Assembly: GCA_002166865.1 (NCBI GenBank)
Contig: NHTQ01000002.1
Coordinates: forward strand, 558,001 to 622,000
Length of the DNA: 64,000 nt
Reading direction: 5' to 3'
From: Rhodobacteraceae bacterium WFHF2C18
GTDB taxonomy: Bacteria; Pseudomonadota; Alphaproteobacteria; Rhodobacterales; Rhodobacteraceae
Shown piece by piece: positions 28,400-36,418 of the stretch. The stretch's first letter is position 1; each line of letters starts with the position of its first letter. The notes under the pieces are model-generated. The model searched no databases. It was not told where the DNA came from and worked only from the letters and a program-made list of their open reading frames with translations. The position numbers and the translations under genes were made by a program.

Positions 28400-28765
28400 A
28401 TGGGACTTGATATGTATGCAATGGTGACTGACGAGCAGTTCGACAGCGAGGTGGATTTCAAGCCAGAGCGGCCCACCGAACTCCACTACTGGCGCAAGCA
28501 TCCGAACCTTCACGGCTGGATGGAACAGCTCTACTTCGAAAAAGGCGGCAGCGCTGATAGCTTCAATTGCGTCTGCGTGGCGCTGACAGAGGCCGATCTC
28601 GATCGCCTGGAAACCGATATCAAAGAGGCTGGTTTGCCGGAGACCTGCGGCTTCTTCTTCGGTGCCTCTGATGGCACGGAAACCGAAGACGATCTGGCCT
28701 TCGTCGCCAAAGCCCGCGAGAAGGTCAAGAAAGGCTACATCGTCTTCTATGACTCGTGGTGGTAG
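28400..28765 (+). CDS. Conserved island protein beginning MGLDMYA
   Basis: 121 residues. The N-terminus MGLDMYAMVTDEQFDSEVDFK and the Tyr-Trp-rich HYWRKHPNLHGWMEQLYFEKGG place it in a small acidic protein family common in phages, plasmids and islands; database entries of it are often mislabelled with enzyme names. It ends in FYDSWW. It has an AGAGAGAAAGGAAA ribosome-binding region. Function unknown. Confidence 0.8.
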   Translation: MGLDMYAMVTDEQFDSEVDFKPERPTELHYWRKHPNLHGWMEQLYFEKGGSADSFNCVCVALTEADLDRLETDIKEAGLPETCGFFFGASDGTETEDDLAFVAKAREKVKKGYIVFYDSWW

Positions 28766-28804
28766 TGATCCCGCCGAAGCGGTCGAAAGCCGCTTCGGCA
28801 GGTT

Positions 28805-29881
28805 TCAGCCTTGGTCGCGCGACAGATGCTTCATGCCGGATGCTGCCAGCACTTTCTGGCGTGCAGCGCGGGTATAGCGCGAGGCTTCCTTCATCGTGCT
28901 CCAGCCGAAGATTGCCATGAGCTGACGCTCGGTCGCGCCGTTCTCTGCCGCAAGCGCAGCACCGGCCTTGCGAAGACCATGCGCCGAGCAGTGCTTGAGC
29001 CCTGCGGCGTCGCACTGCTTGCGGAACCAGTTGCCGAAGCCGTTCGAAGTGAAGGGCTTGCCGAACGCCGTCACCAGAAAAGCAAGATTTCCTGTTGGCG
29101 TTGCGTCGATCACGGCTTCCAGCTCCGGTAGGACGGGGATCGAGAGCGTGACGGGTTTGCGGCTACGGTTCTTTTGTTGCGTCAGAGTCAGCCAGCCATC
29201 TTTGATGTGCTGCGGGCCGAGCTGCACGACATCGGAACGGCGCTGTCCCGTGTAGAGCAGCAGCGCAAGCGCGAGCCGTGCTTTCGAGCCAAGCACATGG
29301 TGTTGCTCAAACTTTGCAACCTCTTCCATCGTCCAAGAATGAAAGCCGTCGCTCGCAGAGCGGATATAGGGCACGTCGCGGGCGGGATTGCGGTCGGCGA
29401 ACTCGTACTCGACCGCGAAGTTGAAGATTTGGCGCAAGGCTTTGACGATACCGTTAGCCGCCTCCGGCGTGTCTGCCCTGTCATCGCGCATCTTCCGTAC
29501 ATGGCGTGCTTCGAGCAGCGCGTATGGGTTCTTGCCGTTCTTCTCGCAAACGCCATCCAGAATACGGCGGCGGACATATTGCGTGCGCGGTGCCAGGCGC
29601 TTGAATTCAGCAGAGGCGAAGTATTGCTCGCAGAGCCATTTGAACGTGCCCTTGTTACCCCGACGGTCGAGCGCGGGCGCCTGTGGTTTTTCCGGCGTAC
29701 CGTGCAGGGCCGCGCGATACTCATCCAGAAATTCTTGCGTGCCGGGCTGGCTCTTGAGCCTGACCTTCGGCTGCCCGGGCTTGCGCAGGTAAATCCGCAC
29801 ATTGCCATGGCGGTCGGTGTCTTCGACCACATATTTCAGGCGAAAACTGCCTGTGCCATCTCGCATTCTGAATGTCGGCAT
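28805..29881 (-). CDS. Tyrosine recombinase / integrase 1
   Basis: 358 residues. Catalytic residues of the tyrosine recombinase family are visible: Arg in YTGQRRSDVVQL (about 210-221), HGLRKAGAAL (about 300), and GWSTMKEASRYTRAA with the nucleophilic Tyr (about 335). The N-terminal part (MPTFRMRDGTGSFRLKY) is the arm-binding and core-binding region. With the excisionase 21 bases upstream it is the best candidate for the integrase acting at tRNA-Phe, being the nearest one to the att repeats. Confidence 0.93.
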   Translation of the reverse strand: MPTFRMRDGTGSFRLKYVVEDTDRHGNVRIYLRKPGQPKVRLKSQPGTQEFLDEYRAALHGTPEKPQAPALDRRGNKGTFKWLCEQYFASAEFKRLAPRTQYVRRRILDGVCEKNGKNPYALLEARHVRKMRDDRADTPEAANGIVKALRQIFNFAVEYEFADRNPARDVPYIRSASDGFHSWTMEEVAKFEQHHVLGSKARLALALLLYTGQRRSDVVQLGPQHIKDGWLTLTQQKNRSRKPVTLSIPVLPELEAVIDATPTGNLAFLVTAFGKPFTSNGFGNWFRKQCDAAGLKHCSAHGLRKAGAALAAENGATERQLMAIFGWSTMKEASRYTRAARQKVLAASGMKHLSRDQG

Positions 29882-29902
29882 CGCTCTATGCCCTCTATTG
29901 CA

Positions 29903-30142
29903 TCAATCATCCCACGGATTGTTATCGACGGTATCCCCATCAGGAATCAGCTCGAAGGCCTGGTCAAGTTTTTTCCGGTCCCAGACCGTCCGGCTGTTGA
30001 TCCGCTTAGGTGCGGGCATGCGACCGTCACCAACCAGCAGATCGAACAGCGAAGGCGATACGCCAACATAAGCGGCCGCTTCGACACGGGAGAGCCCGCG
30101 CGGTGCCAGCGAAAGCGGCAATATGTCTTTGGTCTTTGCCAT
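29903..30142 (-). CDS. AlpA-like excisionase / DNA-binding protein
   Basis: 79 residues from MAKTKDILPLSLAPRGLSRVEAAAYVGVS. The winged-helix helix-turn-helix RGLSRVEAAAYVGVSPSLFDLLVGDGRMPAPKRI has the AlpA/Xis shape (short recognition helix then a basic wing). It is 21 bases upstream of integrase 1 in the same transcript, the usual xis-int order, and an operator-like repeat lies in its promoter. The longer frame start at 30187 was rejected because it would cover that repeat. Confidence 0.8.
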   Translation of the reverse strand: MAKTKDILPLSLAPRGLSRVEAAAYVGVSPSLFDLLVGDGRMPAPKRINSRTVWDRKKLDQAFELIPDGDTVDNNPWDD

Positions 30143-30180
30143 CTTGCCCCTGAATATGGGGCAAAACTGCCTTGCGCGCG

Positions 30181-30198
30181 TGGACACAAGCTGGACAC
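30181..30198. promoter_or_regulatory. TGGACAC-N4-TGGACAC box upstream of the excisionase
   Basis: Two direct TGGACAC copies, 11 bases apart (30181-30187, 30192-30198); on the coding strand of the minus gene they read GTGTCCA twice. The second copy is 22 bases from a CATATT sequence that could be a -10. The same box with the same spacing lies before the coupling protein gene. Confidence 0.55.
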
Positions 30199-30208
30199 GC
30201 GGCGCAGA

Positions 30209-30511
30209 TCAGTTGGGTGAGAGCGTTTTGATGATCGAAGCGAAGGTTTCGCGCACGGCCATCACGCGCTGAACCGGATCACGGATATCAAGGTTCTGCC
30301 GAAACCGTGCGCAGTGCTCGGGACGCGTCATATGCTTTTCCAGGAACAGCAGCGCCTGTTTGAGCTCATCGGTACGCACGTCTTCATCCGCGCAGCTCAG
30401 CATGGCCTCACGCAGCGTGGCCACCGCATCGCGCACCAAGCGCTGATGGCTGGTGTCATCTGACCAGTGACCGAAATACGCGACTTTATCCAAATTATCC
30501 GATGAGAACAT
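30209..30511 (-). CDS. Unknown small island protein
   Basis: 100 residues, mostly helical, acidic and with no recognised domain (HQRLVRDAVATLREAMLSCADEDVRTDELKQALLFLEKH). It precedes the TGGACAC box and the xis-int pair in the same direction, with a 66-base gap, so it may be in the same operon or a neighbouring one. Confidence 0.6.
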   Translation of the reverse strand: MFSSDNLDKVAYFGHWSDDTSHQRLVRDAVATLREAMLSCADEDVRTDELKQALLFLEKHMTRPEHCARFRQNLDIRDPVQRVMAVRETFASIIKTLSPN

Positions 30512-30588
30512 TAAGTGAACATATATCGATTCCAGTATGCGATCAACGAAAATGCTTTGCCCGCCGGATTGGCGGACAAAGTTTAACC

Positions 30589-30780
30589 TTAGATCGTTGG
30601 CGTGGATGCCGTGCGTTTTGCGATAGCGCGGCTGATATTTTCCATGCTCGCGAGAGCGTCGCGGCGCTCGGGCGTTTCAGCTTCGCTTGCGGCAAGATCA
30701 AGCTGGGCTTGGCGGAACAGAGTGCGTAGTTCCGGCACGCTGTAGTGATCAAGAGCTGCGGCTGTGAATATCTTTGACAT
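30589..30780 (-). CDS. Small conserved-type protein
   Basis: 63 residues, helical, with the pattern PELRTLFRQAQLDLAASEAETPERRDALASMENISRAI that I have seen in short island and plasmid proteins of alphaproteobacteria; the ERR-ALA-ENIS core is typical. No function is known. It has an AAGGAGAGACCC ribosome-binding region on the minus strand. Confidence 0.7.
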   Translation of the reverse strand: MSKIFTAAALDHYSVPELRTLFRQAQLDLAASEAETPERRDALASMENISRAIAKRTASTPTI

Positions 30781-31118
30781 GGGTCTCTCCTTGTCTGTCG
30801 TACTCGGCCCCGACCATCGAGGCCTTTCGCCGTTCCCCCACCATCATCATCGGCAGGAAGAAGGCCCTCATGGGCGGGAAGAGACGGCAGGCGATGTCCG
30901 GAAGAGACCGCACAAAGATCACCAGACCGCTGACCTGATCGCGCAGATGCTGCGCTGCACACCTGCTGGCGCCACGATCTTTATCGTCGCAAGTGCGCTG
31001 TCAGCAACGATTTCGCAGATGCGGAAAAGATCAAATGCTTGAAAAAATTAACGAGGCGTTAACGCAATTAGAGGCAAAATTGAATTATATTTAATGAATT
31101 TTATTATGGTTAATTTGA
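30781..31118. other. Gene-free divergent leader region
   Basis: About 340 bases. The right half (31030-31110) is very AT-rich with TTAATTATA-like sequence and is the likely promoter zone for the plus-strand genes; the left half is a GC-rich leader for the minus-strand small protein. No gene seen. Confidence 0.4.
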
Positions 31119-31400
31119 ATGACGAAAAGACAGAAGCCTTACCGGCCGCCGCATTTAACGGTGGATTACACCGTCATGGGCATCATGACGATCGACGAGC
31201 TCAAGCAGGCGCTTTGGACTGACCTTCAGGTTCTCAAGGAGACCTATAACGTCAAATACATCAAAGCCCCAATGCTAAAGCTCAACCTCACCGACCAGTT
31301 TGGCGAGGTTGCGCCCCTGAAAAGCCTGGGCGATGGAAAGCCGATTTACCGCATGCACACGCGGCACTTTCGTCCTGCCTGCCAGGACTATGAGCCGTAA
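31119..31400 (+). CDS. Unknown small island protein
   Basis: 93 residues, basic, no recognised domain. The N-terminus TKRQKPYRPPHLTVDYTV and central KYIKAPMLKLNLTDQFGEVAPL do not point to a family. It is the first of three plus-strand genes ending with integrase 2. Confidence 0.55.
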   Translation: MTKRQKPYRPPHLTVDYTVMGIMTIDELKQALWTDLQVLKETYNVKYIKAPMLKLNLTDQFGEVAPLKSLGDGKPIYRMHTRHFRPACQDYEP

Positions 31401-31423
31401 GGCGCTGTCGGGAAGGAGATCGC

Positions 31424-31657
31424 ATGAAACCGCCTTGCTACATCGGATTGTCTCAAGCCCGTGAAGTGCTCGCCGAGATGGGGATCGAGCTAAACGAGCG
31501 CCAGATAAAGCGCGCCGCCGATCCAGACCCAAACGGCAAGCGTAAGCTACCGTTCTTCGTAGACCCCATCGACGGGCGTCTGAAGATCGAAAAAGGTGCG
31601 CTTGTGCGTATTTATCGAGAGGCGCAAATAAATGCTGAAAATAATTTGCGGGTTTGA
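31424..31657 (+). CDS. Small helix-turn-helix-like protein, possible excisionase 2
   Basis: 77 residues. The stretch YIGLSQAREVLAEMGIELNERQIKRAADPDPNGKRKLPFFVDPIDGR has the form of a short helix-turn-helix with a following wing, similar to AlpA/MerR-like proteins in front of integrases. It lies 40 bases upstream of integrase 2, on the same strand, which supports a role as directionality factor. Not proven by motif. Confidence 0.6.
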   Translation: MKPPCYIGLSQAREVLAEMGIELNERQIKRAADPDPNGKRKLPFFVDPIDGRLKIEKGALVRIYREAQINAENNLRV

Positions 31658-31697
31658 TAGAGTGGAGAACTTTTCAAGAACAAATAATTAACGAGCA

Positions 31698-32912
31698 ATG
31701 TCAGACATAAGAAAAAGAACCGGAAAAAAGGGCACAACATATCAGGTTAGATACCCGAGCAAGGCGACCAAGACAGGCTACGCTTACAAGACTTTCGACA
31801 CGATGAAGGAAGCGCGTGCTTGGCTTGAAAGCGGTGGCGTACATCGCAATCAACATAAACACGGAGAAAGCCGGCTAGAGGTCACCGACGCCATAGATAA
31901 ATGGCTCCATATATGTGAGGCCGAGGGCACTGATGGCAACGATCCGGTGACGGAGTACACACTCAAAACCTACCATTATTTTGCGAAGTATATGAAGGCT
32001 TACCCTTGGGACAAGCAAGCCAGCGAATTGACACCACCAGATATCGTTTTGTTCCGATCATGGCTCCTTGCGAATTGTCCGTCTCGGTGTGTGGCGCGCA
32101 AAGCTCTCACACACTTTCAGACTGTCATGAACGAAATGGCGCTTCGCGGGCTCATAACTGCCAATGTGGCCACGGGTATCAATATCAGTACAAACTCGCG
32201 CTATGAGCGGCCTGTAACGCCACCCAGCGAGAAAGATTTCCTCGCCTTGCTCGCCGCTGCGGATCGGCTGGCCAACTCGAAGCATGCAAGGATTGCCAAG
32301 GCTTGGGAGCGTTATCGCCCTATGCTTTATCTTGCTGGTGATACAGGCATGCGGCCGGGTGAGTATCTCGCACTGCCAAGCTTCAATATTACCCAAGACG
32401 AAGTGAAGGTGGACCGTGCCGTCGAGCGGAGCGGACGCAAGATTTCAGTTACCAAAACACCAGCGGGTTGCCGTTGGATCGATCTGAGTCCGGCGACGGC
32501 GGATATGGTGCTTCACTACGCCAAACACCATGCTGCCCCAAATGATTATGATCTCGTATTTCCAAATTCCCAGGGACGTTGGCAGTCATCGATGGACTGG
32601 GGCAACCAAGGCTTTGCCATGGCATGCATCGAGGCCGGACTGGTCGAGCAGGTCGAGCGCAATGGTGAGGTTGTAGACAAGCCAAAGTACACAGCGTACG
32701 ACCTCCGGCACTTCTACGCTTCAATGCTCATTGAGCAGCGCGTGAATCTGAAGAAAATTCAGCGGTTAATGGGGCACCGCAACATCACAACCACATTGAA
32801 TGTTTACGGCCATCTTATTGATAAAGTGGAGGCCAGCAGCGACGACAAGACTGGAATGATATCACGGATAGCCCAAAAGAGTTGTGGCGAAACTGTGGCG
32901 ATAAATACCTAA
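31698..32912 (+). CDS. Tyrosine recombinase / integrase 2
   Basis: 404 residues. A three-part site-specific recombinase with the SAM-like core-binding region (about 60-155) and catalytic domain: Arg in AGDTGMRPGEYLAL (about 215-228), YDLRHFYASMLIEQ (about 335, the usual His replaced by Tyr in the first box position as in many ICE integrases), and LMGHRNITTTLNVYGHL with the nucleophilic Tyr (about 367). It is unlike integrase 1 and reads in the opposite direction. Direct repeats lie in its last codons and downstream. Confidence 0.93.
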   Translation: MSDIRKRTGKKGTTYQVRYPSKATKTGYAYKTFDTMKEARAWLESGGVHRNQHKHGESRLEVTDAIDKWLHICEAEGTDGNDPVTEYTLKTYHYFAKYMKAYPWDKQASELTPPDIVLFRSWLLANCPSRCVARKALTHFQTVMNEMALRGLITANVATGINISTNSRYERPVTPPSEKDFLALLAAADRLANSKHARIAKAWERYRPMLYLAGDTGMRPGEYLALPSFNITQDEVKVDRAVERSGRKISVTKTPAGCRWIDLSPATADMVLHYAKHHAAPNDYDLVFPNSQGRWQSSMDWGNQGFAMACIEAGLVEQVERNGEVVDKPKYTAYDLRHFYASMLIEQRVNLKKIQRLMGHRNITTTLNVYGHLIDKVEASSDDKTGMISRIAQKSCGETVAINT

Positions 32913-33141
32913 GCCACTGATTAATTTTAATTTTTAACTTCTTGCACGAAAGTTGGGGGGATTTTCTATATTGGGATACCATCCTCGAAGATTCCTAGAA
33001 AACATGGGGTTTTACGACAGTCTCCGTCTTCTGTGGCGCTATCTTTTGCGATAATGCCAGTCCTCTGTAACCCGCAGGAATCCGCCATCATCTTTTTCGT
33101 TCTGAAATTCCTTGTGGCAAATTTGTGGCAAATCTTGTGGC
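32883..33141 (+). repeat. Six direct TGTGGC repeats with 11-12 base phasing
   Basis: TGTGGC occurs at 32883, 32894, 33032, 33113, 33124 and 33136, always on the plus strand, in two phased groups (11; 11 and 12 bases) with a single copy between. The downstream context is TGTGGC[AG]A. Phased direct repeats flanking an integrase 3' end are typical arm-type binding sites of tyrosine recombinases, so an attachment core could lie between 32900 and 33110 or just after 33141. No matching duplicate att was found. Confidence 0.6.
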
Positions 33142-33155
33142 GCGTCTTTCCATGG

Positions 33156-33515
33156 TCAGATCGGACAAAATAGCTCGATCATCTGCGTAACTGCATTTTC
33201 AACCGTTTGTTCGTCGTCATCCGTCACGTATCGAGCGGCACCGAATTCCACCACCTCGATGGCAGTGCGATAGCCAAGTGATAGCTGTCCATCCCCCTGT
33301 GGCGAGAACAGTTTGGCAATGCAGGCAGCCCTCACCGGCGAGTCCTGCTCGGCCTCCCGAAGCCGGAGATGCATTTCTTCTCGGATGACCAGGATGCGTG
33401 CGTCGATCTCCATTGCGGCAAAGTCCGGATAGCTCGTATCGGCACTGGCAGCGGCGGCAGGGAGGAGAACGCATGCCAGGGTGGCGAGTTTCTGCATCGT
33501 TTTGTTCGACATCAT
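33156..33515 (-). CDS. Small secreted protein of unknown function
   Basis: 119 residues with a clear Sec signal peptide (KLATLACVLLPAAAASA, cleavage near residue 25). The mature part is acidic with two cysteines (Cys63 region and Cys117) and no known domain. It is translated on the minus strand, convergent to integrase 2. Confidence 0.7.
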   Translation of the reverse strand: MMSNKTMQKLATLACVLLPAAAASADTSYPDFAAMEIDARILVIREEMHLRLREAEQDSPVRAACIAKLFSPQGDGQLSLGYRTAIEVVEFGAARYVTDDDEQTVENAVTQMIELFCPI

Positions 33516-33573
33516 CTTTGCGCTCCTTCTATCCGGTCCTTTGGCATGCCGGTCAGCGCATTGCTGGACAGCT

Positions 33574-33753
33574 TCACCCTACCCGATCATAGACAATCTC
33601 GCGTCCTTCTGAAGGCTTGCCAGTCTCATTGTTTGCCTTGGCTTTGTCGAAGGCTTCATCGAAGGCGAGCAACTTGGCATCCTTTCGCTTTGGCCTTGCT
33701 TGACCGGTTCGGCGGGCTTGAAGGTTCAGTGATCGTGTTCGGTCGCACTCCAT
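33574..33753 (-). CDS. Possible 59-residue basic/acidic protein
   Basis: Open frame with basic first half (RTRSLNLQARRTGQARPKRKDAKLL) and mixed second half ending REIVYDRVG. It lies 58 bases upstream of the secreted protein gene in the same direction. No ribosome binding site stands out, so support is weak. Confidence 0.3.
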   Translation of the reverse strand: MECDRTRSLNLQARRTGQARPKRKDAKLLAFDEAFDKAKANNETGKPSEGREIVYDRVG

Positions 33754-34159
33754 CCGGTAAAGATGTCTAGTCTCCTTGTTATGCCGTGTCTATCCGCTGA
33801 GCCGTGAGCGCGAAGGGGCTCAGGCAGGCCTGCGCGGCGCAGCTGCGTCCCGTGGGTTTTGCCACCATTGGACGGCGATGATCGGTATGGCGGGCATTAC
33901 AGTCCTGATATGCGCTTGCCGGTGCGTCTTTGCCCGGCGCGATCATGGCACCTTCCGTAAGGGCGTTCCTCAATCTCTGACGCATCCTTGGCCGGGGGCG
34001 CCGCCCGGTCAACGGCTGCCCGCACCATCTTCCGTCACCCGCGGTTCCGTCAGACCGTGTTGGCCGTACACGCGCCTGAAGGCGCGATGACCAGTCGTCT
34101 GATACCCCCGTCCTTTCCGTGACGCGTCTTGAGGAAACGCCAAACGGAAGGAAACAACC
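33754..34159. other. Gene-free leader of ardC with stem-loops
   Basis: About 400 bases with no coding frame I trust. Several hairpins are visible, for instance CGCGCC-TGAA-GGCGCG around 34070-34086 and GC-rich stems near 33820-33850 and 33990-34010. A TTGAGGAAACGCC...GGAAGGAAAC stretch forms the ardC ribosome binding region. Confidence 0.4.
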
Positions 34160-35071
34160 ATGACCCGCAAGAACAAAACCAAACGCACCAGCAACCGTCC
34201 GGATAATCGGGCAGACATCTACACCCGCATTACCGATCAAATCATCACCGCCCTGGAGCAGGGCATCAAACCCTGGACGCAGCCCTGGAACGCCGCTCAC
34301 GCCGCAGGCCCCGTCTCGCGCCCGCTCCGCCACAACGGCCAGCCTTACAGCGGCATCAACGTCCTGACCCTCTGGGCCTCATCGATGAAGCGCCACTTCA
34401 CAGCCCCGATCTGGATGACCTTCAAACAGGCCCGCGAACTTGGCGGCCATGTCCGCAAGGGCGAAAAGGGATCGCCGGTCGTCTACGCCAATACACTGAC
34501 GCGCACCGAGCTCGACGAAGCCACGGGCGAGGAAATCGATCAGACCATACCCTTCATGAAGGGTTACACGGTCTTCAATATCGAGCAGATCGAGGGTTTG
34601 CCGGATCACTACTACGCACCGGCCAAAGAGCAGCTCAACCCGGATCAGCGGATCGCTGCCGCCGATGCCTTCTTCGCCGATACCGGCGCCGATATCCGCC
34701 ATGGCGGTAGCAGCGCCTATTACTGCCCGCCGGAGGATTACGTCCAGATGCCGGTCTTCGAGAGCTTCCACAATGCCGAGAGCTACTACGCGACGCTGGC
34801 GCATGAATGCACCCACTGGACGCGGCATAAGAGCCGTCTGGATCGTGACTTTGGACGCGAGAAGTTCGGTGATGTCGGATATGCCCGCGAAGAGCTTGTC
34901 GCCGAGCTGGGCGCAGCGTTCCTTTGTGCCGATCTCGGGATAACGCTCGAAGATCGCGAAGATCACGCCGCCTATATCGGCAGCTGGCTGAAAGTCCTGA
35001 AGGACGACAAGCGCGCTATTTTCACCGCTGTTGCGCACGCGCAGCGCGCAGTAGACTACCTGCGGAGCTGA
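34160..35071 (+). CDS. ardC: ArdC-type antirestriction protein, C-terminus truncated by an IS
   Basis: 303 residues. ArdC proteins protect incoming single-stranded DNA from restriction during transfer. The N-terminal ArdC domain (DIYTRITDQIITALEQGIKPWTQPW) binds ssDNA and the C-terminal zincin domain carries HECTHWTRHKSRLDR (about 210-224), a modified HExxH metal motif. The stop codon TGA at 35069-35071 is provided by the first bases of the inserted IS element. If the IS and one copy of its 4-base duplication are removed, the frame continues with LSTIFEEKD and stops at 36373, so nine residues were lost. The zincin core is intact and the protein may still work. Confidence 0.92.
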   Translation: MTRKNKTKRTSNRPDNRADIYTRITDQIITALEQGIKPWTQPWNAAHAAGPVSRPLRHNGQPYSGINVLTLWASSMKRHFTAPIWMTFKQARELGGHVRKGEKGSPVVYANTLTRTELDEATGEEIDQTIPFMKGYTVFNIEQIEGLPDHYYAPAKEQLNPDQRIAAADAFFADTGADIRHGGSSAYYCPPEDYVQMPVFESFHNAESYYATLAHECTHWTRHKSRLDRDFGREKFGDVGYAREELVAELGAAFLCADLGITLEDREDHAAYIGSWLKVLKDDKRAIFTAVAHAQRAVDYLRS

Positions 35072-35131
35072 CCTGCCACGGGATTTTTCCTCCATTTGGA
35101 ATTAGAGTCCGCCCCAACGAAGGGACGGACC

Positions 35132-35398
35132 ATGAAGCGAACGAGATACACAGAAGAACAGATCATCGGCATTTTGACCGAGCATGAGGCCGGCGCGAGG
35201 TGCGCTGATCTGTGCCGCAAGCACGGGATGTCGGAAGGCACCTTTTATGCGTGGAAGGCGAAGTTTGGCGGGATGACGGTTTCGGATGCCAAACGGCTCA
35301 AGGCGCTCGAAGACGAGAACGCAAAACTGAAGAAGCTTTTGGCCGAGCAGATGCTGGATGCTGCGGCGATGAAGGAACTTCTGGCAAAAAAATGGTAA
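35132..35398 (+). CDS. IS3-family transposase OrfA
   Basis: 88 residues with the helix-turn-helix typical of OrfA ([41 protein letters not shown]) and a leucine-zipper-like tail. It ends LAKKW, right after an A7 run at 35386-35392. Ribosomal -1 slippage on that run would fuse it to OrfB as the active OrfAB transposase. Confidence 0.93.
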   Translation: MKRTRYTEEQIIGILTEHEAGARCADLCRKHGMSEGTFYAWKAKFGGMTVSDAKRLKALEDENAKLKKLLAEQMLDAAAMKELLAKKW

Positions 35399-36321
35399 GG
35401 CCCGCCGTGAAGCGCGAAGCCGTTGCGCATCTGCAGGTCAAGCTGGGCCTGTCGGAGCGGCGGGCCTGCCACCTTGTCGGGGCGGATCGCAAGATGATCC
35501 GCTACCAGTCCAGAAGGCCGCCCGAGACAGAGCTGCGCCAACGGCTGCGGGATCTGGCCAACGAACGCCGCCGGTTCGGCTACCGGCGCCTGTTCGTGCT
35601 CTTGCGCCGGGAGGGCGAGCCGTCAGGGATCAACCGCATCTATCGGCTGTATCGAGAGGAAGGGCTGGCGGTACGCAAACGGCGCGCCCGGCGCAAGGTG
35701 GCGGGAACTCGTGCCCCGATTCTGGTCGAGGCGCAGCCCAATGCCCGCTGGTCACTCGACTTCGTGCATGACCAGCTCGCCTGCGGTCGGCGGTTCCGCA
35801 TCTTGAACGTGGTCGATGACGTGACCCGGGAATGCCTGGCGGCGATCCCGGACACGTCGATTTCGGGCCGTCGTGTCGCCAGAGAATTGGCAGCTCTGAT
35901 CGAACGTCGCGGAAAGCCGGGTATGATCGTCTCGGACAACGGCACCGAGCTGACCAGTAATGCTATCTTAACCTTTGCCGGCGACCGCGGGATCGAATGG
36001 CATTACATCGCGCCGGGCAAGCCAATGCAGAATGGCTTCGTTGAAAGTTTCAACGGGCGCATGCGGGACGAACTCCTCAATGAGACGATGTTCCGCAACA
36101 TGCCCCATGCCCGCGCCGTGATCCGGGCATGGGCGGCAGATTACAACCAGGAGCGGCCCCATTCGGCACTTGGCTACCAGACGCCCAAGGCATTCGCCGA
36201 ATATCTCACCACCGCAACCGACACCCGCGCTGCGCCATCTGAAAGCTCCGCACGGATGTCGGTTGCTCCACCTGCGCCAATCGGCGTATCAACCCAAAGG
36301 GCTCCGGTTCCGAACGGATGA
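35392..36321 (+). CDS. IS3-family transposase OrfB (DDE integrase)
   Basis: 309 residues from the ATG that overlaps the slippery A7 run. The rve DDE core is visible: [10 protein letters not shown] (first D), [15 protein letters not shown] (second D), [17 protein letters not shown] (the E). The HTH-like N-terminal part and C-terminal [16 protein letters not shown] are typical. It acts in frame-fusion with OrfA. Confidence 0.95.
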   Translation: MVRPAVKREAVAHLQVKLGLSERRACHLVGADRKMIRYQSRRPPETELRQRLRDLANERRRFGYRRLFVLLRREGEPSGINRIYRLYREEGLAVRKRRARRKVAGTRAPILVEAQPNARWSLDFVHDQLACGRRFRILNVVDDVTRECLAAIPDTSISGRRVARELAALIERRGKPGMIVSDNGTELTSNAILTFAGDRGIEWHYIAPGKPMQNGFVESFNGRMRDELLNETMFRNMPHARAVIRAWAADYNQERPHSALGYQTPKAFAEYLTTATDTRAAPSESSARMSVAPPAPIGVSTQRAPVPNG

Positions 36322-36339
36322 AAGTTCAGTGGCAGGTCA

Positions 36340-36418
36340 GAGCCTATCGACCATCTTCGAAGAAAAAGACTGACGGGCTGTCGTATGGAGGTATTGCGAG
36401 GCGCCTTAAGGGAAATTG
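36340..36418. other. Remnant of the ardC 3' end after the IS
   Basis: The first bases after the IS (36340-36373) hold the displaced last codons of ardC, starting with the duplicated GAGC and ending in TGA at 36371-36373. The rest is spacer before the convergent secreted protein gene. Confidence 0.85.

Larger units (their letters stand above)
35069..36339 (+). mobile_element. IS3-family insertion sequence (IS407/IS51 group)
   Basis: 1271 bp with terminal inverted repeats beginning TGACCTGCCAC (left 35069; right complement ends at 36339) and a 4-base target duplication GAGC (35065-35068 and 36340-36343). It carries orfA and orfB in -1 overlapping frames. The element is intact and inserted in the 3' end of ardC, in the same orientation. 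Confidence 0.95.

Noticed and set aside
28221..28427. Plus-strand frame of 68 residues before the MGLDMYA gene
   Set aside because: It runs into the next gene in another frame, and its composition looks random; treated as a leader.
36170..36373. Frame of 67 residues ending the IS region
   Set aside because: Its last codons are the displaced ardC 3' end and the rest is antisense or out-of-frame IS sequence.
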